Below are positions 25,961 through 36,203 of a DNA stretch of 64,000 nt, piece by piece. Numbering within the stretch: position 1 is the first letter of the stretch; every line of letters begins with the position of its first letter. The notes below the pieces were generated by a model. The model was not told where the DNA came from and searched no databases. It worked only from the letters and a program-made list of their open reading frames with translations. The translations under genes were made by a program, and so were the position numbers. The DNA is from Luteimonas terrae (GTDB lineage Bacteria; Pseudomonadota; Gammaproteobacteria; Xanthomonadales; Xanthomonadaceae), in the NCBI RefSeq assembly GCF_004358165.1, contig NZ_SMTG01000002.1, positions 1,550,001 to 1,614,000 on the forward strand, read 5' to 3'.

Positions 25961-27664
25961 TCACCGCGCCAACGCCTTCAGGGTGTCCAGCCGGTCGGCC
26001 TCGGTCATCGGCTTGTCCTGGCGCCAGCGCAGGATGCGCGGGAAGCGCACCGCGATGCCGGACTTGTGCCGCTTCGACACGTTGACCGCTTCGAAGCCGA
26101 GTTCGAACACGTGGTGCGCGCGGACCGAGCGCACGGGCCCGAAGCGCTCGAGCGTGTGCGCGCGGATCCACTTGTCGAGCGCGAGGATCTCGCTGTCGTC
26201 GAGACCCGAGTAGGCCTTGGCGACCGGCACCAGCGTGTCGCCGTCCCACAGGCCGAAGGTGTAATCGGTATAGAGCGTGCTGCGGCGCCCATGGCCTGCC
26301 TGCGCGTAGAGCAGCACGGCATCGATGGTCAGCGGATCGATCTTCCACTTCCACCAGTCGCCGCGTCGGCGTCCGGTCTGGTACGCCGCGTTCGCACGCT
26401 TGAGCATCAGGCCCTCGACGCCGCGGTCGCGCGCCTCGTCGCGCAGCCGGGCGGCGGCCGCCCAGCTGGCCGCTTCGACACGCGGCGACACCACGATGCG
26501 CGGGTCGCCATGCGCTGCGATCAAAACTTCCAATGCCGCTCGTCGCTCGTGCTGCGGACGCGCCCGCCAGTCTTCGCCGCCAAGTTCCAGCAGGTCGTAG
26601 ACCTGCATGCGCACCGGCGTGTCGGCCAAGGTCTTCGGGCCGGGCTTGAGCCGCTGGATCCGCGTCTGCAAGGCGGTGAATGCCAGCGGCGCGTCTTCGC
26701 CCGCGCGCCAGGCCAACAGTTCGCCGTCGAGCACGGTGCCGTCCGGCAGCGCCATCGCCGCGGCTTCGATTTCCGGGAAGCGCCCGTCGAGCCGTTCCTC
26801 GCCGCGCGACCACAGCGCCACGTCGCCATCGCGCCGCAGCAACTGCAGGCGGATGCCGTCCCACTTCCATTCCAGCAGCCAGTCGTCGATCGGTCCGAGC
26901 GCACGCGCGACGGCATCGGGATCGTTGGCGAGCGCGACGATGTCGGGCGTCACCACATCTTCCGGATCCTCTTCGGCGCTTCCGGCCGGCTCCGCCTCGG
27001 CACGCAGCGCCGACTCCAGCGGCGAGGCGAGAAAGAACGGATACGGCTGTTGCCGGTCACCGGGCAACTCGTCGGGCGAGAGCAGATCGCGCAGGAACGC
27101 CGGCGTCGGCGACCAGCTGCCGAGCATGCGTTGCGCGAGCCGGGCGATGTCGATGCCGGTCAGTTCGGCCAGCGCCTGCTGGACGAGCCGTTGCGACACA
27201 CCGACGCGCAGCGCGCCGGTCAGCAGTTTGTTGAACAGCAGGCGCTCGTCGTAGCGCAGCGTGCGCCACGCGCCGACGATCACCGCGCGACGCACCTCCA
27301 CATCCTTGTTGGCGACCGGCAGCAGCCGCTGTTCGATCCAGTCGGCCAGCGCGATATCGGGCGCCGCCTCGGTGGGATCGTCCAGCAGCAGCGCCAGCGT
27401 TTCGCCCAGGTCGCCGACCTGGTCGTAGCTGTCGTCGACCAGCCAGTCCGGCAGTCCGGATTCCTGTCCGATCCACTCGCGCAGCTCGCGTGTGTTGGCG
27501 ATCTTGCGGCGCGCGCCTGCGACCTTGCCGCCCGACAGCAGATACAGCGCCCAGGCGGCATCGCGCGGCGGCGCCTCGCTGAAATAGCGGATCAGCGCCG
27601 CACGCTTGTCGAGCGTGGCCGTACTCTGGTCGAGCTCGCGATAGAGCTGGGCGAAGCGCTTCAC
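25961..27664 (-). CDS. ATP-dependent DNA ligase, Lhr-associated (LigB/LigC-like)
   Basis: 567-residue ATP-dependent ligase. N-terminal helical DNA-binding domain (about 1-230), then adenylation motif I 'LEWKWDGIRLQLL' with the Lys nucleophile near residue 267, motif III 'VLDGELLAW', motif IIIa 'YDLLELGG', motif IV 'EGLMLKRANA', motif V 'WWKWKIDPLTIDAVL', and the OB-fold with 'RFPRILRWRQDKP'. It is not LigD: there is no polymerase or nuclease domain. Its ATG overlaps the exo stop (ATGA). The four-gene set exo-lig-lhr-pdeM is a conserved DNA repair operon in many bacteria; the exact lesion it handles is not settled. Confidence 0.95.
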   Translation of the reverse strand: MKRFAQLYRELDQSTATLDKRAALIRYFSEAPPRDAAWALYLLSGGKVAGARRKIANTRELREWIGQESGLPDWLVDDSYDQVGDLGETLALLLDDPTEAAPDIALADWIEQRLLPVANKDVEVRRAVIVGAWRTLRYDERLLFNKLLTGALRVGVSQRLVQQALAELTGIDIARLAQRMLGSWSPTPAFLRDLLSPDELPGDRQQPYPFFLASPLESALRAEAEPAGSAEEDPEDVVTPDIVALANDPDAVARALGPIDDWLLEWKWDGIRLQLLRRDGDVALWSRGEERLDGRFPEIEAAAMALPDGTVLDGELLAWRAGEDAPLAFTALQTRIQRLKPGPKTLADTPVRMQVYDLLELGGEDWRARPQHERRAALEVLIAAHGDPRIVVSPRVEAASWAAAARLRDEARDRGVEGLMLKRANAAYQTGRRRGDWWKWKIDPLTIDAVLLYAQAGHGRRSTLYTDYTFGLWDGDTLVPVAKAYSGLDDSEILALDKWIRAHTLERFGPVRSVRAHHVFELGFEAVNVSKRHKSGIAVRFPRILRWRQDKPMTEADRLDTLKALAR

Positions 27665-28662
27665 TCCTCACCCCCGAAATCGGTGCGGAAGGCTTCGGCG
27701 GCGATGCCGTCCTCGTTGAGCGCGCGGATGATCGCGTCGGTATTGCCGTGCGTGGCGATGATGCGCGAGGCGCCGGTCTCGCGCACGGTGCGCATCAGAT
27801 CCGGCCAGTCGGCATGATCGGAGACCACGAACCCGCGGTCATAGTTGCGGCGCCGACGATTGCCGCGGATCTGCATCCAGCCGGACGCGAAGCCCTGCTG
27901 CGCACGGCGGAAGCGGCGGATCCAGGAACTGCCGGCCGCCGACGGCGGCGCCAGCACCAGCTTGCCGGCGTAGTCGGTGGTCTTCTCGGTTTCGGTGACG
28001 GGCACGGTGTCGACCATCGCGATGCCGGCGCGACGGTAGACCTCGACACCGGTCGCGACCGCGCCGTGCAGCAGCACGGCCTCGCCAGTGTGCGCGGCAA
28101 GTTCGGCGAGTACGCGTTGCGCCTTGCCGAGCGCGTAGCAGTAGAGGATCGCCGCTTCGCCGCGCTCGCCGCAGCGGTCGCGCCACGTGACGATGTCGCG
28201 CGCGACCTCGGACGTGTCCGGCCAACGGTAGACCGGCAACCCGAAGGTCGCCTCGGTGATGAAGGTGTCGCAGGGCACGACTTCGAACGGCGCGCAGGTC
28301 GGGTCGTGCTGGCGCTTGTAATCGCCCGAGGCGACCCAGACTTCGCCATCGACCTCGACGCGCACCTGCGCCGAACCCAGCACGTGGCCGGCCGGATGCA
28401 GCGACACCGTCGCGCGTCCCATCGTGAAGGGCGCGCCGTAGTCGTGGGCCATGTAGATCTGCTCGCCCAGCCGCCACTCGAGGATCGGCAGGCCCTCGCG
28501 CGTCGTGTGGTACGCGCCCATGCCGAGCCGGGCATGGTCACCGTGCCCGTGCGTGATCACCGCGCGCGGCACCGGGCGCCACGGGTCGATATGGAAATCG
28601 CCGGCCGGGCAGTACAGCCCTTCGGGTCGCAGCTGGATCAGGTCGTCGGAGGCGGAGGCCAT
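27661..28662 (-). CDS. Ligase-associated DNA damage response exonuclease (MBL/beta-CASP)
   Basis: Metallo-beta-lactamase-fold nuclease of 333 residues, first gene of the repair operon. Metal motif 'AVITHGHGDHARLGMG' (H-x-H-x-D-H), 'LHPAGHVLGSAQV', 'VASGDYKRQHDPTCAPFE', then beta-CASP motifs 'FVVSDHADWPDL' and 'IIATHGNTDAIIRALNE'. The family resembles SNM1/CPSF73-type nucleases, and homologues act as manganese-dependent exonucleases. The ATG at 28662 is chosen because the first 13 codons of the longer frame are not conserved. Stop overlaps the ligase start. Confidence 0.93.
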   Translation of the reverse strand: MASASDDLIQLRPEGLYCPAGDFHIDPWRPVPRAVITHGHGDHARLGMGAYHTTREGLPILEWRLGEQIYMAHDYGAPFTMGRATVSLHPAGHVLGSAQVRVEVDGEVWVASGDYKRQHDPTCAPFEVVPCDTFITEATFGLPVYRWPDTSEVARDIVTWRDRCGERGEAAILYCYALGKAQRVLAELAAHTGEAVLLHGAVATGVEVYRRAGIAMVDTVPVTETEKTTDYAGKLVLAPPSAAGSSWIRRFRRAQQGFASGWMQIRGNRRRRNYDRGFVVSDHADWPDLMRTVRETGASRIIATHGNTDAIIRALNEDGIAAEAFRTDFGGEE

Positions 28663-28781
28663 CGGCGCAGTCTGTTGGCGCGCTTGTGCACGAAGCGGCA
28701 AGCCTGCCGGGCCCGCGTCTCGACATCTGAGACGCGGGCTTACAGCGCCGCGAGCGGTTCAGACCGGGCCAGGCCGGGCGA

Positions 28782-31700
28782 CTAGAGCCCGCCCTGCGGC
28801 TCGTCGTCGTCCCGCGACGGGCGCCAGTTGGAGGCCAGCGTGTCGGACAGCATCTCGCCGGTCAGCGGCTTGCGCAGGAAGCCGTCGAAGCCGGCCGCGC
28901 GCGCGACCACTTCCGCATCGGCATCCGCGCGGGCCGTCACCGCGACCATGGGCTGCGCGAATCCGTGGCCGCGCATCATGCCGGCCAAGGTCAGGCCGTC
29001 GATGCCCGGCAGGTCGAGGTCGAGCATCGCGAGGTCGAAACTGCGGGTGGTGATCTCCGACAGCGCCGCCAGCCCGTGCACGGCATGCACCACGTCGTGC
29101 CCCTGCGATTCGAGCAGCCCCACGATGACGTCGGCGACGGTCTGGTCGTCCTCCACCAGCAGGATCTCGAGCCCCACCGCGGACGTGATCTGTCGATAGG
29201 CCTCGTCCTGCTGCACGCTCGGCGCCGCGTCGACGACCGGCAGCGGCAGGTGCACGGTGAAGCGCGTGCCCTCGCCCGGCGTGCTGTCGAGCTCGATGCG
29301 CCCGCCCATCGCCACCGTCAGTTCCTGGCTGATCGCAAGCCCCAGACCGCTGCCGCCATACCGCGATGCGGTCCGCACGCCCTCGGCCTGTTCGAATCGC
29401 CGGAACAGACGCTCGCGCTGCTCCGGGCTCAGGCCCGGGCCGGTATCGCTGACCACGAACACGAGCGCGCGATCGGCGCCGATCCCGGCCTGCAGTCCGA
29501 CGCTGCCGCTTTCGGTGAACTTCACCGCGTTGCCGAGCAGGTTGAGCAGGATCTGCTGCACGCGCCCCGCGTCGCCCAGCACCCATCCGGGCAGGGCCTC
29601 GTGCAGCACGGTGTCGAAACCCAGCGCCTTCTGACGCGCCATGGGCGCGCAGAGCGCGGCCACGTCCTGCACCAGCCGCGCCGGTTCGAACGGCTGGGGA
29701 TCGAGCTCGAGCCGGCCCGCCTCGATGCGCGCCAGATCGAGCGCGTCGTTGACCAGTCGCATCAGATGGTCGCCCGCACGCCGGATCGACTCGGCGAATC
29801 CGCGCTGGCGCGCGTCGAGTTCGGTATTGAGCAGCAGCTCGCTCATGCCAAGTACGCCGGTCATGGGCGTGCGCACCTCATGCCCCAGCGTGGCGAGGAA
29901 ACGGCTCTTGGCCAGCGATGCCTGCTCGGCCAGTTCGCGCTTGTGCTCGGCCAGATGCCAGCTGGCCTTGCGGCGCAGGCGTTGGCGGTAGGTGGACGCA
30001 ACCAGCGCGACCAGCAGCATCACGAACAACAGGGCTGCGACGGATGCCCAGACCGTCCGCCACCAAGGAGGCGCCTGATGGATCGACAGTGGTGCGAGCG
30101 CGGTCCAGTCGCCGTCCTCGGTGCGCGCCTCCACGTGCAGGGTGTAACGGCCGGATTCCAGTCTGGGGAACACCCGTTCTGCCGTCTCGTCGGCATCGAC
30201 CCATTCCGTCTCGTATCCCTCCAGAAGGAAGCGGTAGTGGTGCGCATGGGCATCGGTAAAGGACAGCAGTCGCGCGACCACGCGCAGATCGCGGTCGCCG
30301 TCGCGCAGGCGGATCGGTTCGTCAGGCGACAATTCGATCTCGTCATCACCACGCCGTAGATCGAGCGTTTCGATCACCAGCGGCGGCGTCCGCGTCCGTC
30401 GATGGACCAGACCGGGATGGAACAGAAGCAGGCCTTCTGCGGTACCTACCGCGAAGTGGCCGTCTCTGGAGACTCCGATCTGCTGCTCGCTGAACTCCTG
30501 GCTGGGCAGGCCATCGAGCATGCTGTAGAGGCGCGCCCTGCGCAGCGTCGGTTCGAATCGCAGCAGCCCGCGGACCGTGGTCACCCAGACGATCCCGCGA
30601 TCGTCGATCGCGATGCCGCCCGGCGTCACCAGCGGAATGCCGTCCGCCTGGTCGAAGTGCTGCAGCGGCACGAGTTTCGTGCCGTTCCAACGGAATGTAC
30701 TCAGATAACCGGGGCCAGCGAACCAGAACACATCCGCCTGCCTGGAGATTGCATTCACGGCTTTGTCGGGACCGCCCGGCACGCGTTCGACCGTGTGCTC
30801 GCTTGCGTCGACGCGATACAGGCCGCCCGTCGTACCGAGCCAGATGCCTTCGTCGGGCGCTTCGGTGAAATGCAGAGGCCGGACGGACCGCGGCAGGCCC
30901 CAGCCCGTCTCCGGTTGCAATGTCGCGAGTACCTGGCCGTCCTGCCGGCGCGCCTGGATCTCCACTTCGCTGGCGAGCCACAGCGTCCCGTCCGACTGCT
31001 CGACGATGTGATCGGTCTCGCCCATCGGTGCGGCGTTCACGCTGTCGGCGACGAACCAGCGGACAACCTCGTCCGTACGCGGGTCGAAACGGACGAGCTG
31101 GCCCAGGCAGCCGATCCACAGATAGCCGTTCTTGGATTCGTAAACGCTCCGGTTCACGGTGTCGCCGCAGACCGACCGCAACCGGTGCCGGATGCGACCG
31201 GTGACAGGGTCGAGATGATCGAGCACGCCCCCGCTGCCCACCAGCCAGAACCCGCCATCGCGCGACGCGGCGACCCCTCGCACGAAGGCGTTCGCGGAGG
31301 AGTCGGGGTCAGTCAGGCGACGCTGCAGCACAGTGAAGTTGCGCCAGTTCGCGGGCAGGTGCCACAGGCCCGCATCCGTGCTCGCGAACCAGAGCCCGCC
31401 CTCGCGATCTTCGTACGCCATGGACCAAGAGGGTCGCAGCGCACTCCGACTGGCGAAGCTGAAAAGCGGAACGTCTTCCAGCTGGCCGTCTACTTCGCGT
31501 GCGAGGCCGCTGCGCGTATCGAACCAGCGCGTTCCACTCCGGTCCTGCATCAACATGTGCAACACGGGCAGGTCGAGCACCGGGTCGCGCTCGGTCATCT
31601 TCTCTACACGCCCGTCGCTGCGTCGGACGACACCCAGCCCCAACGCGGCGATCCACAGATCGCCGGACGCGTCGAACACCATACCGTTCACGCTGCCGGT

Positions 31701-32402
31701 CACGTCCTCCGGTAGCACCACGCGTTCGAACTCCGATCCGGTGAAACGGACGACACCGCCCTTGGTCCCCACCCACAATGTGCCGTCCTTGTGCACCGCG
31801 AGATGACCGACAGATCCCGAGGGGATCGCGCGCGGATCGTCGGGATTGGCATCGAATCTCTGCAGGTCACCGCCAGGCACCAGCCGGTACAGTCCGGCGT
31901 CTGCGGTGCCGAACCAGATCGCGCCATCCGGCGTAGAGGTCACATTCCAGACGTCGTCGCCGCGGATCTGCGGATGCGTTTCGTGGTTGTAATGCGTAAA
32001 CGTCGCGCGCTCCGCATCCAGCATCGACAGCCCCCCGCGCCGGGTGCCGATCCAGATCCTGTCCTGGTCATCGAGATGCACCGCCCAGACGAAGTTGTCG
32101 CGCAGACCGTCTTCGACGCGCCACACGCGGAAGCCGATGCCATCGAAGCGTGCCAGACCGTCACGGGTACCGATCCACAGATAGCCCTGTCGATCTTCGA
32201 CGATGTCGTTGACCCGATTCGAGGGCAGTCCATCGAGTACGCCGATCTGGCGCATCTGCGGGATGCTCGCGATCATCGCGGGTTCCTGTCCCCGGCCGAA
32301 ACCGGACCACAGGCTGCAGAACATCCAGATCAGGGCAATCCCTGCCAACCGCGTCCTGTTAATCCCGACCCCCTCGCGCCAACCCCCGAACCTTCCCGGC
32401 AT
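28782..32402 (-). CDS. Hybrid sensor kinase with periplasmic propeller (HTCS-like)
   Basis: 1206-residue one-protein signalling system. Signal/anchor segment at about 18-40; two seven-bladed propellers of reg_prop repeats (about 50-700, many 'GYLWIGT'/'GTLWLAS' units); a Y_Y_Y domain (about 710-780) ending 'GRYTLHVEARTEDGDW'; one membrane helix (about 785-810); HisKA with 'LATLGHEVRTPMTG' (H about 841); HATPase with 'LLNLLGNAVKFTESG' and 'GGSGLGLAIS'; and a C-terminal receiver with 'VEDD', phospho-Asp in 'LAMLDLDLPGIDG' and 'FLRKPL'. Unlike Bacteroides HTCS proteins it has no AraC output domain, so it needs a downstream partner not seen here. Ligand unknown. Divergent from the YceI-cytochrome operon. 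Confidence 0.94.
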   Translation of the reverse strand: MPGRFGGWREGVGINRTRLAGIALIWMFCSLWSGFGRGQEPAMIASIPQMRQIGVLDGLPSNRVNDIVEDRQGYLWIGTRDGLARFDGIGFRVWRVEDGLRDNFVWAVHLDDQDRIWIGTRRGGLSMLDAERATFTHYNHETHPQIRGDDVWNVTSTPDGAIWFGTADAGLYRLVPGGDLQRFDANPDDPRAIPSGSVGHLAVHKDGTLWVGTKGGVVRFTGSEFERVVLPEDVTGSVNGMVFDASGDLWIAALGLGVVRRSDGRVEKMTERDPVLDLPVLHMLMQDRSGTRWFDTRSGLAREVDGQLEDVPLFSFASRSALRPSWSMAYEDREGGLWFASTDAGLWHLPANWRNFTVLQRRLTDPDSSANAFVRGVAASRDGGFWLVGSGGVLDHLDPVTGRIRHRLRSVCGDTVNRSVYESKNGYLWIGCLGQLVRFDPRTDEVVRWFVADSVNAAPMGETDHIVEQSDGTLWLASEVEIQARRQDGQVLATLQPETGWGLPRSVRPLHFTEAPDEGIWLGTTGGLYRVDASEHTVERVPGGPDKAVNAISRQADVFWFAGPGYLSTFRWNGTKLVPLQHFDQADGIPLVTPGGIAIDDRGIVWVTTVRGLLRFEPTLRRARLYSMLDGLPSQEFSEQQIGVSRDGHFAVGTAEGLLLFHPGLVHRRTRTPPLVIETLDLRRGDDEIELSPDEPIRLRDGDRDLRVVARLLSFTDAHAHHYRFLLEGYETEWVDADETAERVFPRLESGRYTLHVEARTEDGDWTALAPLSIHQAPPWWRTVWASVAALLFVMLLVALVASTYRQRLRRKASWHLAEHKRELAEQASLAKSRFLATLGHEVRTPMTGVLGMSELLLNTELDARQRGFAESIRRAGDHLMRLVNDALDLARIEAGRLELDPQPFEPARLVQDVAALCAPMARQKALGFDTVLHEALPGWVLGDAGRVQQILLNLLGNAVKFTESGSVGLQAGIGADRALVFVVSDTGPGLSPEQRERLFRRFEQAEGVRTASRYGGSGLGLAISQELTVAMGGRIELDSTPGEGTRFTVHLPLPVVDAAPSVQQDEAYRQITSAVGLEILLVEDDQTVADVIVGLLESQGHDVVHAVHGLAALSEITTRSFDLAMLDLDLPGIDGLTLAGMMRGHGFAQPMVAVTARADADAEVVARAAGFDGFLRKPLTGEMLSDTLASNWRPSRDDDEPQGGL

Positions 32403-32500
32403 CCTCGCAACGCTGCGTTGTCACCGCAAGTTGCGCGGTCGGCACGGGCCGCGCCTAGAATCGGCCCGACTGCCTCACCGCTCCCTTTCCGGAACCGCCG

Positions 32501-33175
32501 ATGCGACTGCCACGCCAGCTCTGCTCCTGCGTTCTGCTGCTCGCCGCGCTGCCCGCGTTCGCCGCGCCCGCGGAGTACGCGCTCGACCCGGTCCATACCC
32601 GTGTGCAGTTCGCGATCGACCACGCCGGCTTCTCCAAGGCCATCGGCACGGTGTCCGGCAGCGCCGGCACGCTGGTGTTCGACCCGGACGACTGGTCGAC
32701 CGCGCGCGTCGAGGTGTCGATCCCGGTTTCGCGCATCGATCTGGGCGACGCGAAGTGGAACCAGGCGACGCTGGCCCGCGGCCTGCTCGACGGCGAACGG
32801 CATCCGGTCGCGACGTTCGTCTCGACGCGTGTCGAACCGATCGATGCGCAGCGCGCGGTCGTCCACGGCAATCTGACGCTGCGAGGCGAAACCCGCGAGG
32901 TCGCGCTGCAGGTCGTGCGCAATGCGCTCAAGCGGCACCCGCTGCCGCCGTTCCGCCGCACGGTTGGGTTCTCCGCCACGGGCATGCTGTCGCGCAGCGC
33001 CTTCGGCGCAGACGCCTGGAAGTCGATGATCGGCGATGCGGTCGAGCTGCGGCTCGAAGTCGAGGCGACCCGCAGCCGCGGTGGCACTCCTGATGACGCG
33101 GCCGACGCGCCCACGCCCGACGCGGCCGCACCGGATGCGCCGCCTGATGCGCCGCCGGTGGAGCCCGCGCCATGA
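32501..33175 (+). CDS. YceI-family periplasmic protein with Pro/Ala-rich tail
   Basis: 224-residue exported protein of the YceI lipocalin-like family, which binds polyprenyl or amphiphilic lipids. Signal peptide to about residue 22 ('ALPAFAAP'), YceI core with 'YALDPVHTRVQFAIDHAGFSKAIGTVSG', 'VEVSIPVSRIDLGD', 'HPVATFVSTRVE', 'LTLRGETREVALQV' and 'SRSAFGADAW'. After about residue 190 comes an unusual tail of Asp, Pro and Ala repeats ('DAPTPDAAAPDAPPDAPP'). First gene of a three-gene operon with cytochrome b561; stop overlaps the next start (ATGA). TAGAAT at 32456-32461 is a likely -10 element. Confidence 0.93.
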   Translation: MRLPRQLCSCVLLLAALPAFAAPAEYALDPVHTRVQFAIDHAGFSKAIGTVSGSAGTLVFDPDDWSTARVEVSIPVSRIDLGDAKWNQATLARGLLDGERHPVATFVSTRVEPIDAQRAVVHGNLTLRGETREVALQVVRNALKRHPLPPFRRTVGFSATGMLSRSAFGADAWKSMIGDAVELRLEVEATRSRGGTPDDAADAPTPDAAAPDAPPDAPPVEPAP

Positions 33176-33753
33176 CGTTGAAGAACACGGCCATGCGCTG
33201 GGGCGGTGTCAGCCAGTTGCTGCACTGGCTGGTGGTGCTGCTGATCCTCACCACCGGCGTCATGGGCCTGGTCATGGGCGACATGCGCAACAGTCCGACC
33301 AAGATCGAGATCTATGCTCTGCACAAATCGCTGGGCCTGACGATCCTCGCGCTCGCGACCTTGCGTTTCGTGTGGCGCTTCTACGCGGGCGCGCCCGTGC
33401 CGCCACCCGGCACACCGCGCTGGCAGGACCGCATCGCATCGCTCACGCACTGGCTGCTGTACGGCCTGCTGTTCGCGATTCCGCTGAGCGGCTGGACGTT
33501 CAACTCCGCGGCCGGCTATCCGCTGCAGTGGTTCAAGCTGGTCAACCTGCCGCCGCTGACCGCACGTGACGCCGAGCTGCGCCAGCTTGCCGGCAACGTG
33601 CACGAATGGCTGTTCTGGCTGCTCGTGGCCGTCGCGCTGCTGCATGCGGCGGCGGCGCTGTATCACCACGTGTTCCTGCGCGACGACACGCTCGCGCGCA
33701 TGCTGCCCCGCGGCTGGCTGCGTGCCGGCCGCTCCACCCGACCACAGGACTGA
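33172..33753 (+). CDS. Cytochrome b561-type membrane protein
   Basis: 193-residue di-haem b inner-membrane protein with four helices. Probable haem ligands are His in 'SQLLHWLVVLLI', 'ALHKSLGLTIL', 'LTHWLLYGLLF' and 'NVHEWLFWLLVAVALLHAAAALYHH'. Such proteins shuttle electrons between quinol and periplasmic acceptors. It is translationally coupled to the YceI gene before it and separated by 4 bases from a second YceI gene, which suggests the three act together, for instance with YceI holding a quinone-like lipid (inference). Confidence 0.94.
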   Translation: MTLKNTAMRWGGVSQLLHWLVVLLILTTGVMGLVMGDMRNSPTKIEIYALHKSLGLTILALATLRFVWRFYAGAPVPPPGTPRWQDRIASLTHWLLYGLLFAIPLSGWTFNSAAGYPLQWFKLVNLPPLTARDAELRQLAGNVHEWLFWLLVAVALLHAAAALYHHVFLRDDTLARMLPRGWLRAGRSTRPQD

Positions 33754-33757
33754 TTCC

Positions 33758-34312
33758 ATGCGCATGCGTTTCGTGCTCGCCGCCGGCCTCGCCGCCACCC
33801 TGTCGCTGCCCGCCTTCGCCGCTGATTACACGCAGGCGCCCGGTTCCTCGCTGGCCTTCGCCGGCAAATACCAGGGCGAGACGTTCTCCGGCACCTTTCC
33901 CGGCTTCCGCACCACCGTCAGCTTCGATCCCGCGAATCCTGCGGCCGGCAAGCTGTCGGTGACGATTCCGATCGCCACCGCGACCACGCAGAACGATGAC
34001 TACGACACCGAGATGCGCGGCGCCGCGTTCTTCGATGCGACGAAATTCGCCCAGGCCACCTACACCGCCAGCGGCTTCCGCGATCTGGGCAATGGCCAGT
34101 ACGCCGCGGACGGTACGCTCGAACTGCGCGGCGTGCGCAAGCCGGTCACGCTGACCTTCACCTGGACGCCGGGCACCCGCCCGCTGCTGTCGGGCCGCGC
34201 CACCGTGCGCCGCCTGGACTTCGGCGTCGGCGGCGGCGAATGGGCCGATACCGGCACCATCTCGAACGAGATCGCGGTCAGCACCCGGGTCTATCTGCAG
34301 CCGGCGAACTGA
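33758..34312 (+). CDS. YceI-family periplasmic protein, second copy
   Basis: 184 residues. Signal peptide ends 'LPAFAADY'. YceI core: 'YTQAPGSSLAFAGKYQGETFSGTFP', 'VTIPIATATTQNDDYDTEMRGAAFFDATKFAQATYTA' and 'LELRGVRKPVTLTFTW'. It resembles the YceI of E. coli more closely than the first copy and lacks the Pro/Ala tail. The start at ATG 33758 follows the cytochrome stop by 4 bases, so it is the third gene of the operon. The two YceI proteins differ enough that they probably bind different lipids (inference). Confidence 0.94.
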   Translation: MRMRFVLAAGLAATLSLPAFAADYTQAPGSSLAFAGKYQGETFSGTFPGFRTTVSFDPANPAAGKLSVTIPIATATTQNDDYDTEMRGAAFFDATKFAQATYTASGFRDLGNGQYAADGTLELRGVRKPVTLTFTWTPGTRPLLSGRATVRRLDFGVGGGEWADTGTISNEIAVSTRVYLQPAN

Positions 34313-34480
34313 GCGGGAAGCGCGCACGCCCCGTTCTCGGATCAGACAATGCAGACGCATCCGGCGCCGGCCGGATGCCGTGACCACCAGGTGGATATCG
34401 GGCCGCGACCGGGCACGGTACCCGGCAGGCGCCCAGGCCGACCGCGTTTGCCCGATCGCCTGACACGAAACCCGAAAGCC

Positions 34481-34714
34481 TCAGCAGTGCAGAACCCCGC
34501 GCACTGCCTCCACATCGAACGGCCAGTCCAGCTCGCGCCCATCAAGGCCCCGCAATACCGGCACGCGACTGCCGTAGCGCGCCTCAAGCGCAATGTCGTC
34601 ATCGATGAAGACGCTCTCGAAGTCGGGCGCACCGGCCGCCGCCAGCACCGCCAGCGCGAGATCGCACAGATGGCAGTCGTCGCGCTGGTACAGGATCGGA
34701 TGGGGCGCTGTCAT
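34481..34714 (-). CDS. Glutaredoxin-like (DUF836/YuxK-type) small thiol protein
   Basis: 77-residue protein with a thioredoxin fold: 'PILYQRDDCHLCDLALAVL' holds the C-x-x-C redox pair, followed by 'FIDDDIALEARYGSRVPVL' with the cis-Pro 'VPVL', and 'LDWPFD'. Members of this family are short glutaredoxin-like proteins of uncertain role. Start at 34714; the longer upstream frame overlaps the divergent sdaA start and is not conserved. It stands alone, 168 bases from the YceI operon, where I see no other feature. Confidence 0.85.
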   Translation of the reverse strand: MTAPHPILYQRDDCHLCDLALAVLAAAGAPDFESVFIDDDIALEARYGSRVPVLRGLDGRELDWPFDVEAVRGVLHC

Positions 34715-34763
34715 GCCGCGTCTCGTCAGGTCGGAGTGCGGGGTCGGGCCGTAGAATAGCCGC

Positions 34764-36146
<1,383 letters not shown>

Positions 36147-36203
36147 TGCGCGAACGGCGCGCCGCGGATGCGGCACGCCGTCGGCGACACGCGCAGCAGT
36201 GGA

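Noticed and set aside
25961-27664. LigD of a bacterial non-homologous end-joining system
   Set aside because: No polymerase or phosphoesterase domain in the protein and no ku gene nearby; the operon is the Lhr-associated one.
29385-30560. GTTCGAATCG strings resembling a tRNA T-loop
   Set aside because: They lie within the sensor kinase gene and no acceptor or anticodon stem can be built around them.
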